Of a DNA stretch of 64,000 nt, positions 26,804 through 38,911 are shown piece by piece. Position 1 is the stretch's first letter. Each line of letters opens with the position of its first letter. Under the pieces are notes generated by a model that did not search any database, was not told the origin of the DNA, and saw only the letters and a program-made list of their open reading frames with translations. The translations under genes and the position numbers were made by a program. Origin of the DNA: Prosapia bicincta (Eukaryota > Arthropoda > Insecta > Hemiptera > Cercopidae); assembly GCA_036971475.1 (NCBI GenBank), contig JBAIZL010000376.1, positions 3,118,501 through 3,182,500 of the forward strand, read 5' to 3'.

Positions 26804-26890
26804 AATGAGGGCGCTTCTCTTTTCCCTATTCTACTTCACGGCCGGCAGTGTTTGTGCAGTTCGCCAAGAAGTGGACTTGTGGCTTTTGGA
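26804..26890 (+). CDS. Candidate first exon of a small secreted protein
   Basis: An ATG opens MRALLFSLFYFTAGSVCA, a convincing signal-peptide profile, followed by a few residues up to TGCGTGTAAGTT, which holds a strong GTAAGT donor. Candidate downstream acceptors are at CCGCTGCAG (26960) and TTTTTACAG (27131). No combination gave a recognisable domain, and the strongest donor with the first acceptor gives a stop at once. This could be a chance frame or a broken gene. Confidence 0.25.
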
Positions 26891-27649
26891 GTGCGTGTAA
26901 GTTCGCTAATTTGTTTTTACAACTTTGTTTTAACTCAACACATTAAATTTCCGCTGCAGGACATGACCTTGACGGTCTACAGTTTTACGGCAGCCCAGTG
27001 GTTGAAGGATAAGTTCAACCGAATATATCTGTGCTTCGCTCCTCTACTACACGCGACACAGTCAGTATAATTCTTGTACCAGAGAGTAAGCTTTACTAAG
27101 CTTTCAATCCATAAATCTACAATTTTTACAGGAGTTCCGTTATCGAAGTTGAACCGTTTCAAGGAATTGTACAAATTCTAATGACCTTGGCATTTTTAAA
27201 GAGCCATCGCAACGTAAATAATTATAAGTTTATTTGAAAAAACATATACGTAAAATTTGGCAAATTAAATCGAATAATTTTTAACTAGTAAATGTCACTT
27301 TATAAATGAAGGAATTTACATGCTTATAAATATTTTATACTGTCTTACAATTAAAAAGAGATAATATTGTACACAATGTATTTATAAGGAATTTAGTGTA
27401 TGCTTTTAGAATATTGTATAGACGTATATTTTAAAGTTGTAAAACGGTAAGTTTTAAAAATAATCTTCAAACATTTAGTATATAACATATATACTACTAT
27501 GTCTCACCTAAATATTTGTAAATAATACTTGTCACTACTTGACTTATTGAAAAAACACGTCTGTGTGAATCATTTATTAATTGTACATATAGCAAATGTC
27601 TTACTTGTTTTATTGACGAACCTACTTTTAGAGATATACTGAAAGTCCT

Positions 27650-27680
27650 CCCTCTCTCTCTCTCTTTCTCTCTCTCTGAT

Positions 27681-27738
<58 letters not shown>
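27650..27738. repeat. (CT)n then (AT)n microsatellite
   Basis: A CTCTCT run with one TTT interruption, then ~57 bp of pure (AT)n. It abuts a minus-oriented dispersed repeat copy. Confidence 0.9.
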
Positions 27739-27741
<3 letters not shown>

Positions 27742-27742
<1 letters not shown>

Positions 27743-28140
27743 ATCAAATATTTAATCGTTATTAAAATATGTACTTTTTACTCATCCACTCAAATTAAAA
27801 AATATTTTTCTAGAATTTATAGAAGATGACACTTGATGTTAATACAGTTTTTGAAATATTAATTATTCATTAAATTTATTGAAATAATTTTTGAAAACCT
27901 TTCAACAATGTGCAAGGTATGCAATGTAGTCATTTCGTTCTATTTGGCTTAAAATAAGTGATAACATGATATCGTAAAACAGCTGATTTTATGTTTTAGG
28001 TTATGTGATAGAACAGTTGTTTTAACGTATAGTCTATGTTAGATTATGTTGAGTGTAATTATTTATTAAAAAAGTAAATTACTTAATTTAATAACTAAAA
28101 GAAAATGTTTCTTTGTTGACCAAATTATGAATCTACTTTG
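27742..28140 (-). repeat. Dispersed repeat copy
   Basis: Minus-oriented copy with ACTCATCCACTCAAATT, the reverse complement of the TTGAACTTGACTGGATG region, and AAAACAGCTGATTTTATG. The end adjoins (AT)n, as at several other copies. Confidence 0.65.
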
Positions 28141-30397
28141 AAATTTTTTTGTTTATATTATTTTTTATTCACAAAATCATATAAGATGTATGCTATATGT
28201 TCAGTCGGTAGGTTTAAACAAATAAGGAATAGATTAAACGTTGTCAATACACTAGCCTATATATGCTACAATTTATTTTAAAAATATGAATGTATGCATT
28301 ATAGTGTATTTTTAGTACAAAACCAATTTATTAATAAAATATATGATATAAATTGGTATTAATCTATAATATCGAGTTCTATTTTTATTTGATTTTGACG
28401 AAAAAAGGAAACTATTGTGTCAAACATACGGAAGTTGTAATTATATTATAAATTTATAGTAATGGTGTATATTGAAACTGAAACATTTACCTCAATGAAA
28501 TGTTAGTAGGTTTAGATCATAGTGTTGACAATAGAGCGAAGTATATTTAATGCACCTGCCTTTAATAAGTAGTGCGTACTTAAAGCTACTTAATTGGCCG
28601 GGTAATCGTCCATATTTCTAACTTTATTGTCTGAATTCAATTTTTAATTATTGTTAAAGTGGAAACTTCGACCTACTTCTTATACCTCTCCTCCAGGTTG
28701 GAAAATCTTTCCTATAGTTTGTTTCACAATATTTTACTTCCGAACTGGTGTTGGAGGTTACTGTAGTAAAGGAGAACAGTGATGCCAGATTGTGTCACTG
28801 CCCGTACGTTCTGATTGATTAACCTGACTAATGGCAACATTGCTATAAATTCACTGATGACGTCAGCACACGTTTGCTTCGCCATAACAAGCTTCCTACA
28901 ATTGTCTTGAAACAATCCAATTCGGAATTATGAAAAATTTATAAATATATAAAAGAAAGAACCCTCAATAAGTAGGTTTTTCATATTTTTACATTTTTAT
29001 TGAGAATAATTTATTTCTTTTTATAGCTACGGTTTTTAAAAATATAATAAAATATAAAGGAAACGTAAAAGTTTTACTAAACATTCTTCCTATAGCAATG
29101 ATTATTTATACAATTACAAACGCATGATTTAAAAACGGCCCATCTTACCTGCTCCGATACAGTTCTTCTTGACCTCTCACGACAAGTGTGAGCCCTTAGA
29201 AAACTCAAGAAAGTAACAAGACGTGTTTATTCTATAAAATCGACAGTAATAAACCTTATTAAAGGACGATAACAGGGTCTGAAGTAAAATTAAGCTGCTA
29301 ATAACATACAACTAAACAAACTAACAACCAGCCTAATTGCATAGCTTATTCTAAACGCGCCCAAGTAATGCTTCCCAACTGTGTATTGTAACAAATTGGA
29401 AGCCTCATACATTAAACGTGTGAATGACTTCAAATTCACAAACACCAATTACTGCTATTGGTTTGGTGCTTTGGATTTTGGGAGTTTAATTTACAAGGTC
29501 AATGGTTAAGGGGTCTTTTTGGAGAACTTGTTTTCTTTCATATCATTAACAATAATATGATTACGATTTTAGGTCCATAGTTTAATAAAGATAAAATAGG
29601 ATTTAAAAAGAAAATTATAGACAAAATCAAAACCTACATATTAATAATTCAATTATAGGTTTTGAATTTGAAGAAAATTATTTTTCATTTAAAAATGTTT
29701 ACTGTTAGCTTATGGCTTTCATAGGTAACTCGAAACAATGAGCAATGTGTTTTAAACTATTTTTGAGGTTGTTTTGTCTGTGATTGGTCTTTAGTAAAAA
29801 CCTTTTTAATTAACAATAAAATTTTGTTTACTAATAAGTCGAAGCGGTGACCAATATGTCAAAAAAAATATTTTTTGAGGTTTCTTTTTGGTCTGTGATT
29901 GGTCTTTAAAAATACCTTAATTAACAAAAAGATTTTTGAATTCTTGTAGTGAACACTTTTACTGGCTTACAGATTTGGTGGTCTTATAAAATGAAGAAGA
30001 AAATTAATCAATTAATTTAATTTAATTAACATAAATATTAATGGATAAAGCTATTGATTTAAAATATTGATTAAATAAATTCATGGCTTGAAGATTTTAT
30101 TTTATTTGACGCTCACATATTAATTATTTTTTAAAATGTATTTAATATAAATATTAATGGATAAAATTTTTGGGTTTAAATATAAATAAATTAATAAAAA
30201 ACCAAAAGTCAAACAATGCTGTTAAAGACTGACAATGAGTCAGGTTCATATGTAACTCGAAACAATGAGAAATTGGTTTAAAACTATTTTTGAGCTTACA
30301 TTGCCTTATTGGCCCTTGAATCATTGTAGCGTATATCTATACTGATATGCTTCCTTGTGATTTGGTTATTCCATAAAATAAGAAATACAAACAACAA
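28141..30397. other. Unassigned AT-rich sequence with a degenerate local duplication
   Basis: No supported gene. Between about 29729 and 30300 the phrases CTCGAAACAATGAG and CTGTGATTGGTCTTTA recur two or three times, indicating an old ~110-bp duplication. A TGACGTCA octamer lies at 28858-28865. Confidence 0.4.
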
Positions 30398-30740
30398 AAG
30401 TTTTCAAGTCCCACTTAGGTCAACAGAACAAATTTTCATTTTAGTTACTTTTTATTATATAATTACAATTAGCATAAATAAAGTAACATAACCTATGCGT
30501 TCAAATAGGTGTTCCACAACAAACATCGAATCATATGCTTAATGAAATCATATCCTATCACCTATTTAAACCCAAATGGACAGAATAACTATATTGCATC
30601 ACTTGCCCTTTTTATGAAAAGTTGTTCTCCCATATAAAATTCAAATTAAATAATTAAATTTAATTAATGAACTCGTATTTGAAAAAAGTGTGTTAAAATC
30701 AAGTGTCGTACTCTACAAGTTTAAAAAAGTGTAATTGAAC
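30398..30740 (+). repeat. Dispersed repeat copy
   Basis: Contains CAAGTCCCACTTAGGTCAAC, TTAGTTACTTTTTATTA and the CATCACTTGCCCTTTTTATG landmark. It ends in the (GT)n/(GGGA)n tract. Confidence 0.6.
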
Positions 30741-30747
30741 TGTAATT

Positions 30748-30950
30748 GGAGGTGTAGGGGGAGGTGTGGGGGGAGGTGTGTGGGGGGGAGGGATGTGTGT
30801 GTGGGGGGAGGGGTGTATGTGGGGGGGAGGTGTGTGTGTGTGTGTGTGTGTGTGTCTGTGTGTGTTTGGGGAGGGGTGTGAGTGTGGGGGGAGGTGTGTG
30901 TGTGTGTGTGTCTGTGTGTGTTTGGGGAGGGGTGTATGTGGGGGGGGGAG

Positions 30951-31017
<67 letters not shown>

Positions 31018-31032
31018 TTTGTGTGTGTGTGA
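30748..31032. repeat. G-rich GGGAGGTGTG / (GT)n / (AT)n compound repeat
   Basis: Repeated GGGGGGAGGTGTGTG blocks alternate with (GT)n and one (TA)n stretch. The + strand has many G-runs. Frames through it are low-complexity artefacts. Confidence 0.9.
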
Positions 31033-31034
31033 AT

Positions 31035-32480
31035 TATTAGAATTGATTGAATAAAGGACAAAGTAATTATTTATATTTTAAGGCTGCCCATGCTTTAAAA
31101 CTTCTACTTATTCCTAATGGCTTTTTACTTTAGCATATATCTAAGCTGAATCTAATGCTAAAACTATCACTAACGTACACAATATCACAAACGGGAATAT
31201 TTTTTAAAACTGTTTGCTACCTCTTACGCAGTAGCAAAATAATGCCCCTTTAATATTATATTCAACCGTTGAAATAGGGAACCATCTATAATAGGGGTGG
31301 GCCGAGAAAGTATTTCAGGGTATTGTGTAGCTGACAAACGAGCAAGGGTATTGTAATGCAACAAATCAATACGTTTGCTGTCCATTTTACAGATACCTTT
31401 TATTCCCTAAGAATCTGCCCATAAAACTCTGTCTCAACACTTCACGTTCGAGGGATAAAACCGAAGAAACAGTTCTGACCGTCACTTGCCCTCTAACGTT
31501 TATCCAAGATAAGGTTTTCTTGCATTGGTGATGTTATTAATACTGATACTGCTGACTGACGATTTCGGTTGTGTCAGTTTCGTAAATGAAACGATTCTTT
31601 CGAAACGCGTCGACAAGTAAGTTCTAAAGCGTTCACTTTGGTACGCAATAACTATTTATAGAGTAACTATATCTGCCACAGGATCCTTTATTAAATAGTG
31701 TGCAGTCCCTATCAAGTGGAATGCTGTGTTTTTTAGTGTTGTGTGATGAGCGGGATAAAAAGAAATGCTTTATCAGTTGCTTCAGTGCCAAGAGGCCGGT
31801 AAAGACAGCGTACTCTACCGCATCATCATAGAACAGATGTTTCTATAACATTTCAAAACTTTCGGATGGCGATTTTTCCAGTAGCCTTACTGTTAGCGCG
31901 GTATTTTAATAGTGAAACTTCGAAACGACGAAAAAACAAATCTCAATATAAATCATAATAAATCTATAATTTCTGAAATAAGCGTCTGAATTGATAGTGA
32001 CTTGCCTTCCTCAGGGACGATATCAGCGGTCAGAATGTGTTTAGATCTTGGCTCTTCGGGGAAGCGCTGGTTTAACTACTGTGTTGTGGTATCTCTGTTC
32101 CTGTACATTTACAGCCCTATGAGTATGCCATTGTGACATTGGCTGGTTTTCGACTAATCGCTCTAGAGGCTATTGGTGGCACTTGGTTTTTTGATGCGGT
32201 GCAACGTATTTTGGGTGAGGTTGCGGGTTTTAGACGTTCGACCATCTATGGGCACTCACAGACTATCTGAAGCGGGGACGGGTCTGTGACTATTGCGTGT
32301 TCAAGGATTTGTTTGTACGACGAGCTTAGCGGAGGCTTTGGATGGTTTTATTTTTAAGGAGCTGATGTGTTGTGATACGTGAAAACAAGAAGAGCCGAAA
32401 ATCTGTATCATTATAAAATTCTTAGAAACTTATATTAAAGTGGGTTATGCGTTTTAAAATATATTGATATACAGAGAGAG
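31035..32480. other. Unassigned, moderately GC-richer sequence
   Basis: 31270-32360 is less AT-rich than its surroundings. It has short open frames (for example around 32130-32270) but no domain that I recognise, so an old transposon remnant is possible. Confidence 0.3.
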
Positions 32481-32489
32481 TTGTAGAGT

Positions 32490-32860
<371 letters not shown>

Positions 32861-33030
32861 TGACTTATTATGGACTATAAATGTATTGAATAATAACCGA
32901 ACTATTTTTCCGATCACTGATGTAACCTTAGGCTATTTAAATCTCTAAACAAAACACATTAACACCTGGATGCCACAATAATAGGGTTAATTAGCGTCAG
33001 TCAACTACAGTCAAATAACACGTATTGTAT

Positions 33031-33304
33031 ACGCGGAGTCAACTATTACAGGGTAAGGCGAAAACAGATTTTTGTATCACAAAAGCGATTGTTATTTTAA
33101 AATATTTTTATATCAGTGACAACAGTGATAAGTTGTTTAAATTTCGAAGTGGCTCCGTTTTTTATTCACGCGGAGTCAACTATTACAGGGTAAGACGAAA
33201 ACAGATTTTTGTATCACAAAAGCGATTGTTTTTTTAAAATATTTTTATATCAGTGACAACAGTGATAAGTTGTTTAAATTTCGAAGTGGCTCCGTATTTT
33301 ATTC
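33031..33304. repeat. Tandem duplication, 137-bp unit, two copies
   Basis: The segment beginning ACGCGGAGTCAACTATTACA recurs at 33168 with only a few differences. Confidence 0.9.
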
Positions 33305-33494
33305 AGTCTGATCCCACGTTGAAGACTACAGAATATGTTGTAGTGCCATGTGTATGACTCAAACGAATTTATATTTACTTTTTATTTACTCAGTATCACT
33401 TATATTTTTATATAACAATATATGTTTTTTTATTTTTTTAAATAGTTGTAATTTATTGCCATGACAATAAATATTATTTATATTTATGGTTCAA

Positions 33495-33770
33495 ATTTTC
33501 AATGGTTAATAAAATACTTTTAATTCATTCACTCAAGTACAAATAATGTTTGTTTTAAATTGTAGTCGATGACACGATGTTAATACAGTATTTTCAAATA
33601 TTAATTCATAAATTATTAAGTATATTTAATTAATTAATTTTGCTTGCTATTTCTCCACTTAAAGTTGTGATTCTGTGATATGTATATACATATTTAAATA
33701 ATTGTAATTCTTTAATAAAAATTAACTAAAATAAAATTAGTTTTAATTGACCTGAGTAGGAATTGATTTA
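33495..33770 (-). repeat. Dispersed repeat copy, partial
   Basis: Minus orientation: CATTCACTCAAGTACAAAT at one end and TGACCTGAGTAGGAATTGAT at the other. The middle is shortened. Confidence 0.6.
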
Positions 33771-33796
33771 AACATTTTTTTAATATTATTTGTTAG

Positions 33797-34112
33797 AGTC
33801 TACTTGGTAGAGTATTACTTGGTAGAGTATTACTTGGTAGAGTATTACTTGGTAGAGTATTACTTCGTAGAGTATTACTTGGTAGAGTATTACTTGGTAG
33901 AGTATTACTTGGTAGAGTATTACTTGGTAGAGTATTACTTGGTAGAGTATTACTTGGTAGAGTATTACTTGGTAGAGTATTACTTGGTAGAGTATTACTT
34001 GGTAGAGTATTACTTGGTAGAGTATTACTTGGTAGAGTATTACTTGGTAGAGTATTACTTGGTAGAGTATTACTTGGTAGAGTATTACTTGGTAGAGTAT
34101 TACTTGGTATAA
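33797..34112. repeat. Minisatellite array, 15-bp unit, ~21 copies
   Basis: Near-perfect repetition of TACTTGGTAGAGTAT, with one TACTTCGTAGAGTAT variant near 33863. Frames reading LVEYY and VILYQ stay open because the unit is 5 codons long. Not a gene. Confidence 0.95.
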
Positions 34113-34114
34113 AT

Positions 34115-35084
34115 AATAGTCTAAAGCTAGCAGATAGTACAAAAGTTTATTTCCCACTATAGCAAAACAAAAATAATTTTTCTGAATTCATACTTGTTAT
34201 TTTTTGTATCGAAAATTTTGTTTTCGAAAATTTACTAGATTTAATAATTACTAGGTTTACTAGATTTTTGAATATTTACAAGATTGTGTTGTTTTCATAG
34301 ATTTAAAAACACAACAGCGAAATATAACTAAAACATACATTTCTTAATGAAATTATTATTAATTAATTTGTTTTTATTATTAGTTTTATAAGTGTAGCCC
34401 TGTATAATTCTAAATATTACTGAGGTTGTATTTATTCATAAATCCCCCTGTTCGAGATTTGCATTTTTACGAAATGTCTAAGTTTTGTTGACTTTTTTCA
34501 AGGTGTTATTATTTTGTTTTATTATTTAAATTTTTGTATAAAAAGTATAAATATTTGAGAGAAATTTCTATAAGTATGTTAACGTTTGGAGTTTATAATC
34601 TTTGTAACATTAATTACGACAAAAACATACTGGAACTCGAAAAATACGAAAATGTTAGCGGCAGCAAATTTCCGTACACAAGCGCTGGTAAAAAATAAGA
34701 AGAGAGTGCTAAAAGAATTTTTATTGATTTGTTTGAGGTTAGATTTTCTCAGCAAACAAATACATAGCGCTCTCACTAACAGGTGTCCATGTTTACGTAT
34801 GTGCGTGTGTTAACCATGGGCAAACATTTGTTCATTCCGTGACGCATGAGTCCTGCCTATTGCTTACACAATCCTGAAGCGAGGCCATTACACACCGTAA
34901 TTAAGCTGTGACACCGAGACCTACTGTATTATAATCAGATAAACGGTCTTAATTGCGTGGATGCAAAACATCCTTATAATTGGCGATGACAACCTTTTTA
35001 AGCAATGACTATCCGTGCTTGCAACCTAAATCAGTGGCTTTAGTTTAAGAGATTTAAAAAACAAGTAGTGTAAACAAAACATTT
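34115..35084. other. Unassigned AT-rich sequence
   Basis: No supported exon. Overlapping frames on both strands at 34579-34813 show no recognisable domain. Confidence 0.3.
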
Positions 35085-35735
35085 TTAGTCAATTTTGTAC
35101 TTAGTTCAACAAAGAACAATTTTATTTTAGTTACTTTTTATTAAATAATTACTATTAATATAAATAAAGTAACATAACTTATGCGTTGAAACAGCTGTTC
35201 TACCACATAACCTATAACATAAAATCAGCTGTTTTATGAAATCGTATGTTAACACTTACTATAAACCAAATGGGACTAAATAAGTATATTGCATACCTTG
35301 CCCCTTTTGGAAATAATTTTTCTCCCATAAAAAACTAAAATTTATTAGAAAATTAAAAGTTAAAATTGTGAACTCAAAATCTCGCAAAAAAATTAGTTTA
35401 TGATAATCACACACAACAAACTAGTTCCTCAGTGCTTGATTGCTACTGAGTATTATTAAAAACTAATTTTTTGCGAGATTTTTAGTTCACTATTTTGACT
35501 TTTACCTTTGTGAATAGTTCTCACTAGCAAAGCTCTAATTAACTAAATAAAATTTTTTAATTGAATTAATATTTGAAAGAACTGTATTAACATCATATGG
35601 CATCCACTACAAGTTTATAAAAATATATTTCGAACTTGAGTAAATGAATGAGTCGTAGTTTATTTACTATTTAAAATTTGATAAAGATTGGAGAGTGTGA
35701 ACCAATAGAAGTAATTAAAAATAAGTTACTTAATT
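35085..35735 (+). repeat. Dispersed repeat copy split by a MITE
   Basis: 35085-35350 carries the first half (CAACAAAGAACAATTTTATT, AAAACAGCTGTTCTACCACA). 35516-35735 carries the second half (TTGAATTAATATTTGAAAGA to GAACCAATAGAAGTAATT). The inverted-repeat element at 35353-35514 separates them. Confidence 0.75.
35353..35514. mobile_element. MITE-like inverted-repeat element
   Basis: Imperfect ~45-50 bp terminal inverted repeats: AAAAGTTAAAATTGTGAACT... at the left and its complement ending GTTCACTATTTTGACTTTTA at the right. Arms share CTCGCAAAAAAATTAG. The ~60-bp centre is non-coding. Insertion inside a dispersed repeat supports mobility. Superfamily unknown. Confidence 0.7.
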
Positions 35736-35835
35736 TGCGTTTGAACTTTCAAACTTTCTGGGTCGTCGAGAAGCGCTGTTTCGCTAAAAGCCTAGCGCTG
35801 TTTTATAGGGTAATATTTTTCTCCTAAAATTAATT

Positions 35836-35883
35836 GCTTTGGAGGAGGCACGTGCCCCCCGTGCCTCCCTCTGGCTACGCCCC
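35836..35883 (-). mobile_element. Solitary hAT-like terminal fragment
   Basis: Read on the minus strand this begins CAGGGGCGTAGCCAGAGGGA, which resembles hAT termini with a 5'-CAGGGG start. No matching second end was found nearby. Confidence 0.35.
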
Positions 35884-35886
35884 TGT

Positions 35887-35935
35887 CTGCAGTCATAAGC
35901 GTTTCGGCAATAAAATTGTCTTCCTCAGTGGCTAT
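35887..35935 (-). ncRNA. Hammerhead-like PLE-end motif (degenerate)
   Basis: On the minus strand CTGAGGAAGA is followed by CAAT/ATTG stem II and CCGAAACGC. Order and spacing fit a PLE terminal hammerhead relative, but the CTGANGA box is not canonical. Confidence 0.3.
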
Positions 35936-36384
35936 CACATATTAAAAAGCAGTTACTAATTATCTCTGTAAAATAGTCTACAGTTACAATGAGGTTGTAC
36001 CTACGCGTTGTCGAAACGCGTATGATCTATTAAAAATTTTATTGTGAACGTACGTTTATTTCTGTAATGCTTTGATCGCAGAAGCTCAGCGCCATTTATG
36101 AAATCGAACCTTTGTTTCAGAACTTTTATTCTACTTCGTACAAAATGTACAGCAGCTGTTTACTATTACTTTTTTTTATTTTGAAAAAAATATTTTTGTT
36201 TTATTTCACAATTGGTCGTTTAAATATTACTGGATTAAAAATTAATGTTCGTAGATAATTTCTATCCTTTAAATAGGTTAAATTTTATTTGAAGAAATAA
36301 TTTCAGAGATCTGTTTGAAACTGCCTCTATATTACTGTCAAAGGATTTATAGCGAATCTAATTATGGGAGAGCTGGTTTTCCCA

Positions 36385-37145
36385 TATGGTAGAGCCTTTT
36401 TACGAGCCTCTTTGGCATATGGTAAAGCTTTTGCTAGACTCCCTTTGGCTTATGGTAGAGCTTTTGGTAGAGTCATTTTGACAGAGTCCTTTTGGCATAT
36501 GTTAGAGCTTTTGGTGAAGCCACTTGGTATATGTTAGAGTTTCTGGTGAAGCCATTTGGCATATGGTAGAGCTTTTGCTAGACGCCCTTTAGCTTATGGT
36601 AGAGCTTTTGGTAGAGTCATTTTGGCAGATTCCTTTTGGCATATGTTAGAGCTTTTGGTGAAGCCACTTGGTATATGTTAGAGTTTCTGGTGAAGCCACT
36701 TGACATATGGTAGAGCTTTTGCTAGACGCCCTTTAGCTTATGGTAGAGCTTTTGGTAGAGTCATTTTGGCAGATTCCTTTTGGCATATGTTAGAGCTTTT
36801 GGTGAAGCCACTTGGCATATGGTAGAGCTTTTGGTGAAGCCACTTGGCATACGTTAGAGTTTCTGGTGAAGCCACTTAGCATATGGTAGAGCTTTTGGTG
36901 ACGTCACTTGGCATACGTTAGAGCTTCTGGTGAAGCAACTTGGCATATGTTAGAGCTTCTGGTGAAGTCACTTGGCATGTGTTAAAGCTTCTGGTGAAGC
37001 CACTTGGCATATGATAGAGCTTTTGGTGAAGCCACTTAGCATATGGTAGAGCTTTTGGTGACGTCTCTTGGCATACGTTAGAGCTTCTGGTGAAGCAACT
37101 TGGCATACGTTAGAGCTTCTGGTGAAGCCACTTGGCATAAAGCTT
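36385..37145. repeat. Degenerate minisatellite, ~32-bp unit
   Basis: About 23 diverged copies with landmarks GGCATATGGTAGAGCTTTTG and GGTGAAGCCACTTGG. The 32-bp period shifts frame each copy, giving short open frames of no significance. It lies ~0.45 kb upstream of the takeout-like start codon. Confidence 0.85.
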
Positions 37146-37498
37146 TTGGTAGAGTCAGGAATGTCAGACAACTGTGATACTTACAAATTTAATATAAACC
37201 TGGTAGAAACTTGAAATTGTACCATTATTCCTTTGAACAAGGGTTTTATATTAAATAGTAATAGCATTTAAGTAAAACAAAATATTTAAACAGCATTTTA
37301 GTAAATTTAAAATTTCGTAAAACAAAACCATTTTAAAGTCTATAACAAGACTCCGTTTTTTGTCAGTGGTGTCTGCAGTCAACTATAAGATTGCCTATTA
37401 GCTTTTACATACCCTCTTTGTAACATCTTGCAAATTGTCTTACATTTAAAACAAACATGCGAAACGAAATTGATATGAAATCGATGTTGTAGGTCTAC

Positions 37499-37624
37499 AT
37501 GCTTTTAGGTGTCCTGAAGCTTGCGATCATTGTGGACAAAGTGATTAAGAAGCGATTCAGCCACCTGAAGCGAAAGAAGGCTAACAAATATCGAGGCAGC
37601 GATGGCGGTAGGCTACCGTGCTAG
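37499..37624 (+). CDS. 41-codon upstream ORF overlapping the takeout-like start (tentative)
   Basis: An open frame with G/C-rich third positions begins MLLGVLKLAIIVDKVIKKRF. It ends at a TAG inside the first takeout-like coding exon, in a different frame. It could be an upstream ORF in the 5' leader, the last exon of another gene, or chance. It has no recognised family. Confidence 0.25.
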   Translation: MLLGVLKLAIIVDKVIKKRFSHLKRKKANKYRGSDGGRLPC

Positions 37625-37689
37625 CCTGTTCACTGCCCTTACTGTAGTCTGCTCTCTGCTGATGCGGGCGCACGCTTTCGTAAAGATAT
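37602..37689 (+). CDS. takeout-like exon 1 (signal peptide)
   Basis: 29 codons plus 1 nt. It encodes the signal peptide and FVKI, then a strong donor GTAAGTAC at 37690. Start context is GCAGCGATGG. Confidence 0.8.
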
Positions 37690-38567
37690 GTAAGTACGAT
37701 AAAGAGGCTGATTCACGCAATATCATTAAATGTGTCTCGACCAGGTCAAGAGAACCTTTGTGTCAATTTACCATTCCTTGATTTTATTCCTAGACGGGGT
37801 TGTAACGGTGAGGTGTACATGAACGCGATAGATGGAGGTCTACTCCGGGCACGCGACCATGCATTGATCTCCTTTGCCAAGGGATTTTATGTGCCTTTAC
37901 CCTTCCTTGATTTTATTCCTAGACGGGGTTGTAACGGTGAGGTGTACATGAACGCGATAGATGGAGGTCTACTCCAGGTACGCGACCATGCATTGATCTC
38001 CTTCGCCAAGGGATTTTATGTCCTTATATTAAAAATAACTATTTTCACAGTTATTCCTATCTGTGGTGGATCATAATATTTATATTGGTTGCCCGTATGA
38101 AAAATACAAAAAAAAAAACAAGTACAGTAATACAAAACAAGTAATAAAAAAAAATAAAATTTATCAAATCAGTTCCTATTTAGATCAACGAAGAAATTTT
38201 TATTTTGGTTACTAAGTAATTACTATTAATATAAATAAAGTAACATAATCTAAACGTTAAAACAGCTGTTCCACCACACAACCTATAACATAAAATCGAC
38301 TGTTTTATGAAATCATATTTTAGCACTTATTTTAACCTTATGGAATGAAATAGCTATATTGCATACCTTGCCCCTTTTGTGAAAAGTTTTATCCCATATA
38401 AAGTGAAATTAATAAATTAAATTTAATTAATGAATTAATATTTGAAGAAACTGTATCCGCTATAAGCTTATAAAACCTATTTGAATTTGAGTGGACGAGT
38501 AAAAAGTATCTCATTAACAATTAAACTGTTGTATAAGTTATAGATAGTAGTAGTAGTGTATATACGA

Positions 38568-38616
<49 letters not shown>

Positions 38617-38864
38617 TAATACGTTTTCTTGTTTAATAATTTAAAACAACATAGGTTATTCAAATACAAGAATATTTATTAATTTATATTCAAAGCTTTT
38701 CGTTGGTAAACAGTACCAACATCATCAGGAATAAAAATTACAATAATGTCAATAATTACATTATTGTAATTTTCATTCCTGATGATGTTGGTACTGTTTA
38801 CCAACGAAAAGCTTTGAATATAAATTAATAAATATTCTTGTATTTAAATAACCTATGTTGTTTT

Positions 38865-38911
<47 letters not shown>

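Larger units (their letters stand above)
38609..38870. repeat. Palindrome of two inverted hammerhead-bearing PLE ends
   Basis: Two ~125-bp arms, centre near 38750. Both carry AACAACATAGGTTATTCAAA, ACAAGAATATTTATTAATTT and a hammerhead core in opposite orientation. (TA)n flanks both sides. A shorter relative without ribozymes is at 9768-9898. Confidence 0.9.

Noticed and set aside
32130..32270. Open stretch reading like AIVTLAGFRLIALEAIGG
   Set aside because: Short, with no recognised family or splice support; left as unassigned.
33786..34157. LVEYY / VILYQ repeat proteins
   Set aside because: By-product of the 15-bp minisatellite.
36918..37171. Short Pro/Ser/His-rich frames
   Set aside because: Degenerate 32-bp repeat read in rotating frames.
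37732..38076. 114-codon open frame with an internal repeat
   Set aside because: It lies in intron 1, is a 129-bp tandem duplication that stays open by length, and has no domain or fitting splice phase.
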